This document shows positions 52,945 to 61,009 of a stretch of DNA of 64,000 nt, piece after piece. Source of the stretch: Yersinia rohdei ATCC 43380 (lineage in GTDB: Bacteria; Pseudomonadota; Gammaproteobacteria; Enterobacterales; Enterobacteriaceae); the NCBI RefSeq assembly GCF_000173775.1, contig NZ_ACCD01000003.1, positions 62,001 through 126,000 of the forward strand, read 5' to 3'. Within the stretch, counting starts at the first letter, position 1; every line of letters begins with the position of its first letter. The notes under the pieces are model-generated. The model saw nothing but the letters and a program-made list of their open reading frames with translations. It had not been told where the DNA came from and searched no databases. A program made the translations under genes and the position numbers.

Positions 52945-52964
52945 GAGGGGCAACAGGGTGCCCC
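52945..52964 (-). terminator. Hairpin terminator after the leftward lyase operon
   Basis: GGGGCA/TGCCCC stem with a six-base loop, 13 bases past the stop of the heparinase-like gene, followed leftward by TCTTTC. A moderate terminator. Confidence 0.5.
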
Positions 52965-52977
52965 AATATGAATAAAA

Positions 52978-55002
52978 TCAACTGAAAAGCGGTAAGTCAC
53001 TGCGGATTAAGGGAATTTCTACCTGTATAACCTGCTGCTGGCGGGTTAATTCGATAGATAATATCTCGCCATTATTTTCTACCCTGACCTGTGACAATGG
53101 GTTACTGCTGTTCATATCAAACACGCAGGTTACCTGGGTCTCCGGTTGGCGGTTACGTAAAATTAAATAGCTAATATCACGTACTGATGGGTTGGCGGGT
53201 GCCAATCCCTGAAATAACGTGCCCTCAGCGGCTAGCCATAGTGAAAGCGGGCGCGCAGCAGTTTGATAACCACACTGGGTTACCCCATTGAGCTGCCGGG
53301 CAGTAATTTGATGCAGATATTGCATTGGCCCATTGTCACTGAAGCTGGCACTTTCCCCCACCGATTCCATTGCCACTCCGTCAATATGCAGAGCCCAATC
53401 GCACTGTTGCTGATGGGGGTTGGCGATACTGCTGATATCAATAATGGCATCTTCCAGCCATAAAATGCGGCGGCGGAATTTAACATCACGATAAGCTGCG
53501 GTGTCCCATTGCACCTGGGTATGGCTATCCAGTTTTGGGGCTTTTTTAGCCCAATCTACCTCTGTATCTAACCAACTGAAGTTTGCAGATTGATGCCAGT
53601 TATGAATAACCGGTATTGCTGGCGGCTGATTGGCCTGATTAATGCTGATGGTATTGTGGCTGGCGCTGTTTTTGTAGTAACCGTAATGCAACTGCGCACC
53701 ATAGCCGGTAGTGCCTAAATCCGGCAGGATCTCTTGGTTTTGCTCAAACAGAATTAAATTCAGTCGATCATAATGATCGTGTTCACCCCCATAAGGGCTG
53801 TGTTTTACCAGTAAAGCTCGGCCAGATTGTGGTTGGCGAAAAATGGTCAACCCACAATCTGGGGCATGCAATGTATCTGTTGGAATGATAGCAACCTTTT
53901 GTGGCGGCAATTCTTCAACGCCATACAACAGGGCATCCAAATTTAGCCGGGGTTGCTGGTGATAAATATGGTGCAGGGCGGCGGCATATTCATCATTTCC
54001 ATAAGTTTTAAATGCAAACTCATACAAATGGGCATGATCAAGTTGCTCCTGCCCGGCGGTGCAATCATTGATGCGGGGGAACGTGCCATCTGGCATCAAC
54101 AGTTTGAGAGGGAAACTGAGCATATCGCGATAGTAAGGTAAGGTCAGCAGACTATAGCTGCTGCCCGCCGCCAATTTTTCAAATGACCAAAAACCTTGCA
54201 GGGCGTAAAAGTGATAATGCACCGAGCCCTCAAACCATAGCCCTTCATTGAATAGCCCATGCTCCAACTGATAACGCAGGCCATAATCAGCATTAACAGC
54301 AAACTCGATATAGTGTTCTTCAGCCAAAATCAGGCCGATTACTGCAATCGCGCTACTGATTTTAACTTCATGGTTATGTAACTGACGGGTGCGGTGTTGC
54401 ATGAGGAAATCAGCACCTGTGCGCAATAAGCGCCCGGCAATACAGTCGCGTTGTTCCTGGCTGAGGGTGTCGGCGATAAAATCATAACCCAGTGCAAAAT
54501 CAAGCAGACAATTGGCTTCACACAATGTTTGCGCATTAGCTTTGCCCGGCCCATTGTACGGGATGCCGCCATGAACTTGATAATCTGGATAATAGCGAGC
54601 ATAGCTCAGCAAGATATCCCGCACTTTATTGAAATAGATTAGCTCGCCAGTTAATTGCCACAACAACCCTAACTGATTACAGGCCTTGGCATTCAGGCCA
54701 TTGAGTGCCCGCCACCAGGCCCCGTCATAGGGTTCACCACTCAATAACTGAGAATCTACCGGGCACCGATGTTGGGTCGGAGAGTTGCGATCCCACTCCA
54801 GCCGCACACCGTGGTCGGGGCAATAATAATAATGGTTCCAGGTGGCGATACCGGTGGCTGGGACGAGTATTTCCGCGTCCAGAACCACCTGATTCTCGGC
54901 AATCAGGGCCGCAATAATCCCCGGCTGCTGTACTGCACTGTCTTGTTGTTGCACAACCCGCTGGCGAATTTTAGCCATCTGCTTGTCAGTAAACTGCTTC
55001 AT
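52978..55002 (-). CDS. Cytoplasmic heparinase II/III-fold polysaccharide lyase
   Basis: A 674-residue protein with an alpha-toroid domain followed by the heparinase II/III beta-sandwich domain (from about residue 385), as in oligo-alginate and heparan lyases (PL12/15/17/21 type). Likely catalytic segments are LHNHEVKISSAIAVIG (Asn/His/Glu) and EGSVHYHFYALQGF (Tyr), and the metal-site loop is GGEHDHYDRLNLILFEQNQE. There is no signal peptide, so it should act in the cytoplasm on imported unsaturated uronate oligosaccharides. Only 44 bases separate it from the secreted lyase upstream, so they form one operon. The exact family and substrate cannot be assigned by eye. Confidence 0.82.
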   Translation of the reverse strand: MKQFTDKQMAKIRQRVVQQQDSAVQQPGIIAALIAENQVVLDAEILVPATGIATWNHYYYCPDHGVRLEWDRNSPTQHRCPVDSQLLSGEPYDGAWWRALNGLNAKACNQLGLLWQLTGELIYFNKVRDILLSYARYYPDYQVHGGIPYNGPGKANAQTLCEANCLLDFALGYDFIADTLSQEQRDCIAGRLLRTGADFLMQHRTRQLHNHEVKISSAIAVIGLILAEEHYIEFAVNADYGLRYQLEHGLFNEGLWFEGSVHYHFYALQGFWSFEKLAAGSSYSLLTLPYYRDMLSFPLKLLMPDGTFPRINDCTAGQEQLDHAHLYEFAFKTYGNDEYAAALHHIYHQQPRLNLDALLYGVEELPPQKVAIIPTDTLHAPDCGLTIFRQPQSGRALLVKHSPYGGEHDHYDRLNLILFEQNQEILPDLGTTGYGAQLHYGYYKNSASHNTISINQANQPPAIPVIHNWHQSANFSWLDTEVDWAKKAPKLDSHTQVQWDTAAYRDVKFRRRILWLEDAIIDISSIANPHQQQCDWALHIDGVAMESVGESASFSDNGPMQYLHQITARQLNGVTQCGYQTAARPLSLWLAAEGTLFQGLAPANPSVRDISYLILRNRQPETQVTCVFDMNSSNPLSQVRVENNGEILSIELTRQQQVIQVEIPLIRSDLPLFS

Positions 55003-55046
55003 TTCTGGTCTGTCCTCGGCGCTATCCTTTGTATTGGGATAGCGGC

Positions 55047-56264
55047 TTATTTTTGTGTTATCGGGTAGAGCAGGATTTCAACAGCATCTGGATATTTGGC
55101 GATAAGATATTGCGCTTTTTGTTTAAAATCAGGATCTTCTGGATAAGCGCGAGCCGCTGTAATCATATTGACCAAGGCTTTTTTATCTTGCATACCATCC
55201 AGGTCTTTATAGGGCCAGGCTTGGTCGGTATTGATAAAACTGGCCACATATTGATAGCCTTTTTTCAGACTGTGTTCGTCCAAACTAAAGTTCCAAATAT
55301 CTTTGTCAGCCACTTCACCAAGGCGGCCCAGCTTGTTATAGGCCTCCAGATGGAAATTGCTGTAATGCCACGGGCGGGTGCGCTCCAGCTCGGCATTTTG
55401 CCGGCCTTGCATATCAAAATGTGATGGAATTCGGCGCAGCTGTGTTATTTCCAGGCGTTTTTGCGCGGCGGCTTTTTGGTCACTGAAAAGTGCAAAAGAG
55501 GCGGCTTGGGCATCAAAGTAAGTGCCGTGGTTATTGTGCCAATTATCCTCTTCGAAACCGTTTTGGCTGGTGTTCATCCATTGGTAAAAATCTTGGTACC
55601 AAAGTTTGATAGCTTGATAGTCGGCAGGGGTGAGGACATTGGCCGGTTGTATTAATTCAACGGCATCAATTACATCTACTAATGCCCGACTATCAATCAA
55701 GCCAATACCACGGCCTTCATTAATGCCAGGGATTGCTTGAGCATATTGCAGATTTGGGTTCATGCGGGTGTTTGGATTGACGAACCAGTTGACCAATTGA
55801 TCTCGCGCTTTCTCGGCATACTCGAGCTTGCCGGTAAAGCTATAAGCTAGCGCCAGGTAATAGACATCTTCGCTGAAGCTGTTCATGCGCTTTTTATCCG
55901 TCGCGTCACTGTTGGCCGCTGGATTTGTTTCGCCGTCTTTGCGCAAATAAGGCATGCCATCTTCCTTACTTGGGTCTGGCCACCAATAAGGCGGGAAGCT
56001 GTAATAGTCGTGTTTATCCCCACTGGCTGCTAACAGACTTTTATCCATGACAGAGTAAAGTGGCTTTTTTAATGCTTTATCCGCCTTAGCTATCAGATTT
56101 TTATAGGATTTTTCATACAGCGGGTTGTTTTGCTTAATCTGCTCAATGCTGTAGTTGATATCATCCATTTTTAATAATAATGGGTGACTCTCAGCCGCAT
56201 AAATAAATGGCGAAGACCCCAGAAGAATAGCCAGTAATATGTTTTTTTTACTCGAAATTTTCAT
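55047..56264 (-). CDS. Secreted alginate-lyase-fold polysaccharide lyase (PF05426-like)
   Basis: A 405-residue protein with a signal peptide (residues 1-23, ending FIYA before AES) and an alpha-barrel alginate-lyase-like domain. Conserved segments are DKHDYYSFPPYWWPDP, RGIGLIDSR, WHNNHGTYFDAQ (probable catalytic Asn/His and Tyr), ELERTRPWHYSNFHLEAY and WPYKDLDG. It resembles the group placed in PL38 in carbohydrate-enzyme classifications, an assignment from memory. Probably periplasmic depolymerase starting breakdown of a uronate polymer. All these motifs recur in the cytoplasmic paralogue at 61010-62161. AAGGAAAG precedes the ATG. Confidence 0.85.
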   Translation of the reverse strand: MKISSKKNILLAILLGSSPFIYAAESHPLLLKMDDINYSIEQIKQNNPLYEKSYKNLIAKADKALKKPLYSVMDKSLLAASGDKHDYYSFPPYWWPDPSKEDGMPYLRKDGETNPAANSDATDKKRMNSFSEDVYYLALAYSFTGKLEYAEKARDQLVNWFVNPNTRMNPNLQYAQAIPGINEGRGIGLIDSRALVDVIDAVELIQPANVLTPADYQAIKLWYQDFYQWMNTSQNGFEEDNWHNNHGTYFDAQAASFALFSDQKAAAQKRLEITQLRRIPSHFDMQGRQNAELERTRPWHYSNFHLEAYNKLGRLGEVADKDIWNFSLDEHSLKKGYQYVASFINTDQAWPYKDLDGMQDKKALVNMITAARAYPEDPDFKQKAQYLIAKYPDAVEILLYPITQK

Positions 56265-56405
56265 TATTACTTTCCTTATTCTTTATGATTTATAGGACTT
56301 AAAATAAAGCAGCGAGGTTTGTTAGGTTAATTATTTATGTTTGCTTTATAAAAAAATCAGTCTAATAAAAATAATATTTTAAATATTATTTCACTGTTTT
56401 TTCTA

Positions 56406-56426
56406 AAAGAGAACAATGTTCCATTT
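56406..56426. promoter_or_regulatory. KdgR-like operator
   Basis: The 21-base site AAAGAGAACAATGTTCCATTT agrees with the remembered KdgR consensus (AAATGAAACA-N-TGTTTCATTT) at about 16 positions and contains the perfect palindrome GAACAATGTTC. KdgR is the IclR-type repressor of pectin and uronate catabolism, released by 2-keto-3-deoxygluconate. The site lies about 140 bases upstream of the secreted lyase gene. Confidence 0.45.
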
Positions 56427-56514
56427 CTGATGGATTTGAATTCTAAGGTAAAGTTTCTGGACTTTTGTGATCAAGATCTACTTTATAAATTATCTGAAAA
56501 TAAATGCGTTAAAT

Positions 56515-56530
56515 TGTGATTGGCATCAAA
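56515..56530. promoter_or_regulatory. CRP-like site in the lyase control region
   Basis: TGTGA, six bases, TCAAA, with AAT on the left and TTA on the right: nine of ten core positions match TGTGA-N6-TCACA. Catabolite activation would be normal for such a locus. Confidence 0.4.
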
Positions 56531-56831
56531 TTAAAACTCTGTTTTAGACACTTTTTAGCCAATTATAGCAATCACGTGTTTTTTTGATTTTTTAAAATAA
56601 ATAACTCAACTTATTGTTTTATATCTTAATTTTTATTTTTATTGATTTTATCCTGATTTTTCAAATGTGATCTCAAGCAGAAAAACATAAATGGAATTAA
56701 GTTTTGTTTTTTATGGTGTAGTTTTTTGCTTTTCTCTGAGTTCTAATGTTATCGAGTATTTCGCAATTTCATTCCGTTATTTAAACATCTGGGTAAATTC
56801 ATAAAAATTAGATTTCAACGAGGACGCTAAG

Positions 56832-58145
56832 ATGAAGACACCAATAATAATGTCAAAAGTAAAAATAAAATCTTTGCTGTTGTTAACTTATTTAGCTATG
56901 GGAATTCCTTCTCTTCACGCGGCAGAAACCTTGCAAGTGTGGATTCGTGCCAGTAATGATTCCAAGAATATTTATAAAAAAGAAGCTGACACCTTTGAGA
57001 AAAAAACGGGCATCAAAATTGAATATTTCAATGCGACAACTGACTTTGAACAACGCCTGGCGCGGGCTGCTGCCGGTAATGCTTTGCCGGATCTGATTTT
57101 CAATGATGCCGTGGCCATTGGGCAGTTTGTTCAACTGGGCATTGTGGAGCCGATTGAGCCGAAAAATATCATTGGTGGGGAAGACATATTCGATACCGCC
57201 TGGAAAAGTGCCCAATATATTGATGGTAAATATTATGGTGTGCCCACTTCAGCACAAACCTTCGCTTTGTTTATACGCAAAGATTGGCGAGAAAAACTGG
57301 GGCTTGAACAGCCTAAGAACTGGAAAGATATCAGCGAATTAGCTAAAGCCATGACCTTTAATGACCCCGATGGCAATGGCAAAAATGATACTTACGGCTT
57401 TATTTTACCGGCCTCTACCACTCGTGGTTACGCCAGCTGGTTTATCAGTTCCTACCTTTGGCAGGCCGGTGGTGACTTTATTCGCCCAGCGGGTGAGGGC
57501 AAGTTTAAAGGCGCACTGGAAGAGCCCGCCGCCACTGAAACACTGAGTTTTATGCGCGGCATGGTGTGTGACAAGAGCGTCCAGCCTGGTGCCATTAATG
57601 CCACCACCGCAGATGCTATTCCGTCATTCCGTTCGGGCCAAAGCGGCATGTTCTTCTCCGGCCCGTATCACATTGCTTTATTTGATAAAGATCCCGGCAA
57701 AGAGACATTTGAAGTTATCCCGCCACCGGCAGGGCCAGCAGGGCAGGCGACACTGGCTGAAGGCACCACAGTCTTTATGATGAAAAGTAGCCAGAAAAAA
57801 GAAGCCGCTCAGAAATTCATAGAATTTATGATTTCACCACAAGGGCAGCAAATCGGTATGGGCATGGGCAGCAATAATATGCCGGTCGTGCGGTTGTCGA
57901 TTAACAAACAGGTTGATACCAAAGCCGTTTATAACGATCCGCGCTGGGCAATGTTTGCTGATTTGTACGCCGAGCATGGCCGCTATATTCCACAAGTACC
58001 TAACTGGACACCTATTCGTCAGGTGACATCTGAAGGTTTCAACCGCATTTTAGCCAACTGTGACAGTGATATCCCTGCTGAATTAAAAGCAGTGAATCAG
58101 AAAGTAAATGACGAGTTGGCTAAACAAAATGTCTTAGGGCAGTGA
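56832..58145 (+). CDS. ABC transporter sugar-binding protein (CUT1 family)
   Basis: A 437-residue periplasmic solute-binding protein of the family 1 (MalE/UgpB-like) type. The signal peptide ends near residue 30 (SLHA before AETLQVW). FEKKTGIKIEYFNATTDFEQ, followed by PDLIFNDAVAIGQFV, are typical of the fold. First gene of a rightward operon with two permeases, an ATPase and a cytoplasmic lyase, so the ligand is most likely a uronate oligosaccharide released by the secreted lyase. GAGG lies nine bases before the ATG. Confidence 0.9.
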   Translation: MKTPIIMSKVKIKSLLLLTYLAMGIPSLHAAETLQVWIRASNDSKNIYKKEADTFEKKTGIKIEYFNATTDFEQRLARAAAGNALPDLIFNDAVAIGQFVQLGIVEPIEPKNIIGGEDIFDTAWKSAQYIDGKYYGVPTSAQTFALFIRKDWREKLGLEQPKNWKDISELAKAMTFNDPDGNGKNDTYGFILPASTTRGYASWFISSYLWQAGGDFIRPAGEGKFKGALEEPAATETLSFMRGMVCDKSVQPGAINATTADAIPSFRSGQSGMFFSGPYHIALFDKDPGKETFEVIPPPAGPAGQATLAEGTTVFMMKSSQKKEAAQKFIEFMISPQGQQIGMGMGSNNMPVVRLSINKQVDTKAVYNDPRWAMFADLYAEHGRYIPQVPNWTPIRQVTSEGFNRILANCDSDIPAELKAVNQKVNDELAKQNVLGQ

Positions 58146-58149
58146 GGGG

Positions 58150-59037
58150 ATGATGATAACGCTAAGCCCCCGACTGAAACGTAATCTGGTTCCGTGGCTG
58201 TTCCTGGCCCCGGCACTGGTCATCTTCACCTGGTTTAAATTTATCCCCATGCTGCAAGGGCTGGTGATGAGTTTTTATAAGGTTAATTTTAACCAGCCAA
58301 ATGAATGGGTTGGGTTTGCCAACTTCTCCCGTGCTTTTGGTGATGAAGCCCTGCATTCTGCGGTTTTTAACACACTGTTATATGTGGTGGTCACCATGGT
58401 GGTGGCCGCGTTTATCTCCTTCTTCTTAGCCATGCTATTAGAAGGCCCAGCTCGGCATCTGCGTTTTATCCGAACCGCTATCTTCTTGCCAGCGGTCACC
58501 AGTGCGGCGATCGTCGCCGAAATGTGGCGAATTCTGTTTAACCCGACCAGTAATGGTGTGGTGAACCACATTTTGTCTTGGTTCAGTATTGAAGCTCAGG
58601 GATTTCTGGCCGACACCGACCAGGCGCTGTGGACGGTGATGCTGCTGCATATCTGGAAAGCCGTGCCTTACAACATGGTTATTTTTATTGCCGGGTTGGC
58701 TGGCATTAATCGCGATTTGTATGACGCCTCAAATGTGGATGGTGCCAACTGGTGGAATCGCCTGCGTTACGTCACTTTGCCGGGCATGATCCCCGCACTT
58801 TCTGTGGTGCTGATGCTGTCGTTTATTCGTGGTTTCCGTGTGTTTGCTGAAGTCTATGCCACCACTGGCGGCGGCCCCTCTAATGCGACGGAAATGATAA
58901 TGACCCATATCTACAAACTGGGCTTTGAGCAGTTTGATTATGGGTACGCCTCTGCGGTGTCCTTCCTGCTATTCGCCTTCACTGTGGTGCTGACTATCTG
59001 TCATCTCACATTGAAAAAGCGCATCGCCCGCTACTAA
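58150..59037 (+). CDS. ABC transporter permease, MalF/UgpA type
   Basis: A 295-residue inner-membrane permease with six predicted helices. The EAA loop that contacts the ATPase is DLYDASNVDGANWWNRLRYV near residue 195. Starts four bases after the binding-protein gene; two adjacent ATG codons (58150 and 58153) are possible, and GAGGGG immediately before them favours the second. Pairs with the next gene to form the channel. Confidence 0.92.
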   Translation: MMITLSPRLKRNLVPWLFLAPALVIFTWFKFIPMLQGLVMSFYKVNFNQPNEWVGFANFSRAFGDEALHSAVFNTLLYVVVTMVVAAFISFFLAMLLEGPARHLRFIRTAIFLPAVTSAAIVAEMWRILFNPTSNGVVNHILSWFSIEAQGFLADTDQALWTVMLLHIWKAVPYNMVIFIAGLAGINRDLYDASNVDGANWWNRLRYVTLPGMIPALSVVLMLSFIRGFRVFAEVYATTGGGPSNATEMIMTHIYKLGFEQFDYGYASAVSFLLFAFTVVLTICHLTLKKRIARY

Positions 59038-59056
59038 CCTGAGCCGGAGACGGGGA

Positions 59057-59896
59057 ATGAAAAGTAAAAGTTGGAACAGTATTGGTCGCTGGATAATTTA
59101 TGGCCTGTTGCTGGTGGTGTTTGTTGGCCCGTACTGGGGAATTTTCGCCACCGCATTCAGTGGTGCGCCGGTAAAACCCGGTGAGCTGCTGGCCTGGCCA
59201 AATCAGTTCTCATGGGAGAACTTTATCTTTGCCTGGATGGATATTGGTGTTTGGCAATATCTGCTGAACTCCATTGTGGTGGTGTTCTTTGGCACGGTTT
59301 TACAGGTGTCAGTCAGTGCGCTGGCGGCTTATGCTCTGGCACGTAAAAAGTTTGTCGGCGTCTCACTGACCAGCTTGATTATTCTCTCGACCATGATGCT
59401 GCCGGAAGAAGTTATCGCTATTCCGCTGTATATGATAATTAACTGGCGGCTGCCGGTTATCGATGCTTCGCTGTACAACAGCTATCTGGGCATGATCCTG
59501 CCGGTCGTCGGCTGGGCTTTCTCTATCTTTGTATTGACCGAGTTTATGGCGGCTATCCCAAAAGAGCTGGAAGAGGCGGCGCGTATTGATGGCGCTAGTG
59601 AATGGCAAATTTTCTTCCATGTCATTCTGCCATTGGTTAAGCCCGCATTGGGCACGGTAGTGACCTTCGGCTTTATCATGATTTGGGATCAATATCTGTT
59701 GCCATTAATTGTGGTGAATCAGGACAGTCTAAATACCATTCCGGTGATCCTCGGCACTTTACGTACTGATGAGAGCATCACACCGAATATCTTTATTGCC
59801 ATCACTCTGTTGGCGATGTTGCCGAGCATCATCGTGTATCTGGGTCTGCAAAAACATTTCAATCGCGGGATTATGTCTGGCGCGGTTAAAGGCTAG
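59057..59896 (+). CDS. ABC transporter permease, MalG/UgpE type
   Basis: A 279-residue permease with six helices and the EAA loop ELEEAARIDGASEWQIFFHV near residue 172. GGAGA precedes the ATG. Second membrane subunit of the importer; 19 bases after the first permease and 11 bases before the ATPase. Confidence 0.92.
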   Translation: MKSKSWNSIGRWIIYGLLLVVFVGPYWGIFATAFSGAPVKPGELLAWPNQFSWENFIFAWMDIGVWQYLLNSIVVVFFGTVLQVSVSALAAYALARKKFVGVSLTSLIILSTMMLPEEVIAIPLYMIINWRLPVIDASLYNSYLGMILPVVGWAFSIFVLTEFMAAIPKELEEAARIDGASEWQIFFHVILPLVKPALGTVVTFGFIMIWDQYLLPLIVVNQDSLNTIPVILGTLRTDESITPNIFIAITLLAMLPSIIVYLGLQKHFNRGIMSGAVKG

Positions 59897-59907
59897 GGAG
59901 AAACAAA

Positions 59908-61002
59908 ATGGGATCGGTTGTACTTAAAAATGTCTGTAAATCTTACGGTGACACCCATGTTATCCGCGATGTATCACTGGAAATCCCTGATGGTGAATTC
60001 TGTGTGTTAGTCGGCCCGAGTGGCTGCGGGAAATCCACCTTATTGCGCATGATTGCCGGGCTGGAGGAAATCTCCGGCGGCACAGTTGGCATCAATGATA
60101 AAGATGTCACTGATGTTGAACCCAAGATGCGCGACATCGCGATGGTGTTCCAAAGTTATGCCCTTTATCCGCAAATGACGGTGCGCGAAAACATGGGTTT
60201 TGCGCTGAAAATGGCCAAAATGTCCAAAGCTGATATCAGTAAAAAAGTAGAAACCACGGCCGAGTTATTGGGTCTGGAGGCCCTGTTAGAGCGGCTACCC
60301 AAAGATTTATCCGGCGGTCAGCGCCAGCGGGTTGCTATGGGGCGGGCGATTGTACGTAATCCACAGGTATTTTTATTTGATGAGCCGTTGTCGAATCTGG
60401 ATGCCAAATTACGCACCCAGGTGCGCGGCGAGATCCGCGAGTTGCATCAGCGGCTGAAAACGACCTCAGTGTATGTTACCCATGACCAGATAGAAGCGAT
60501 GACGATGGGGCAGATGATTGTGGTGCTGCGCGAAGGGCGGATTGAGCAGGTGGGGTCGCCTTTGGATCTTTACGATCGCCCGGCCAATCTGTTTGTTGCC
60601 GGCTTTATTGGGTCACCAGAAATAAATCAGTTGAAAGGTAAAGTGGTGCAACAGGGCGGGGAATTCTTGCTGCGGCTGGCTGACGATTCCTTGCTGAAAT
60701 TGCCCGCGGATTTGCAGGTCACTGAGGGGCAAAATGTGGTGTACGCCATTCGGCCAGAGCAGGTCAATGTGGTGGATGAGACTCACTGTGCCAGCGCGCT
60801 GAAAGCCACTATTACCGCCATAGAGAATACCGGCTCGGATATGCAGCTATTTTGCAGTACTGGCGGCGGGCGTTTTACCTCGGTATTTAAACAGCGTCTG
60901 GCGGTGAATGAGGGCGAGACGGTTTACCTGCAACCTAAGCTTGCCGGTATCCACATTTTTGATGCCATCACCGGGCTACGGGTTGCCTGCAAGGCTGCAT
61001 AA
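59908..61002 (+). CDS. ABC transporter ATP-binding protein, MalK/UgpC type
   Basis: A 364-residue ATPase. Walker A is GPSGCGKST (near residue 37), the signature is LSGGQRQRVAMGRA, Walker B is VFLFDEPLSNLDAK, and the His-loop is VTHDQIEA. A C-terminal TOBE regulatory region follows (from about residue 235, FIGSPEINQLKG). GGGAGAAAC precedes the ATG. Energises the oligosaccharide importer. Confidence 0.94.
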   Translation: MGSVVLKNVCKSYGDTHVIRDVSLEIPDGEFCVLVGPSGCGKSTLLRMIAGLEEISGGTVGINDKDVTDVEPKMRDIAMVFQSYALYPQMTVRENMGFALKMAKMSKADISKKVETTAELLGLEALLERLPKDLSGGQRQRVAMGRAIVRNPQVFLFDEPLSNLDAKLRTQVRGEIRELHQRLKTTSVYVTHDQIEAMTMGQMIVVLREGRIEQVGSPLDLYDRPANLFVAGFIGSPEINQLKGKVVQQGGEFLLRLADDSLLKLPADLQVTEGQNVVYAIRPEQVNVVDETHCASALKATITAIENTGSDMQLFCSTGGGRFTSVFKQRLAVNEGETVYLQPKLAGIHIFDAITGLRVACKAA

Positions 61003-61009
61003 GGAACCC

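Larger units (their letters stand above)
52435..52977. other. Intergenic region upstream of speFL
   Basis: A 543-base AT-rich region between the speF operon and the convergent-facing end of the lyase operon. It holds the speF promoter, not identified with certainty, three spaced TTTAAACA repeats immediately before speFL, and a hairpin terminator at the lyase end. No gene is seen. Confidence 0.55.
56265..56831. promoter_or_regulatory. Divergent control region of the polysaccharide-lyase locus
   Basis: A 567-base, strongly AT-rich region between the two arms of the locus. It holds both promoters, a KdgR-like palindrome (56406-56426) and CRP-like sites (best at 56515-56530; a good left half, AAATGTGA, at 56663-56670). 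No regulator gene lies in the locus, so control by unlinked regulators is likely. Confidence 0.55.
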
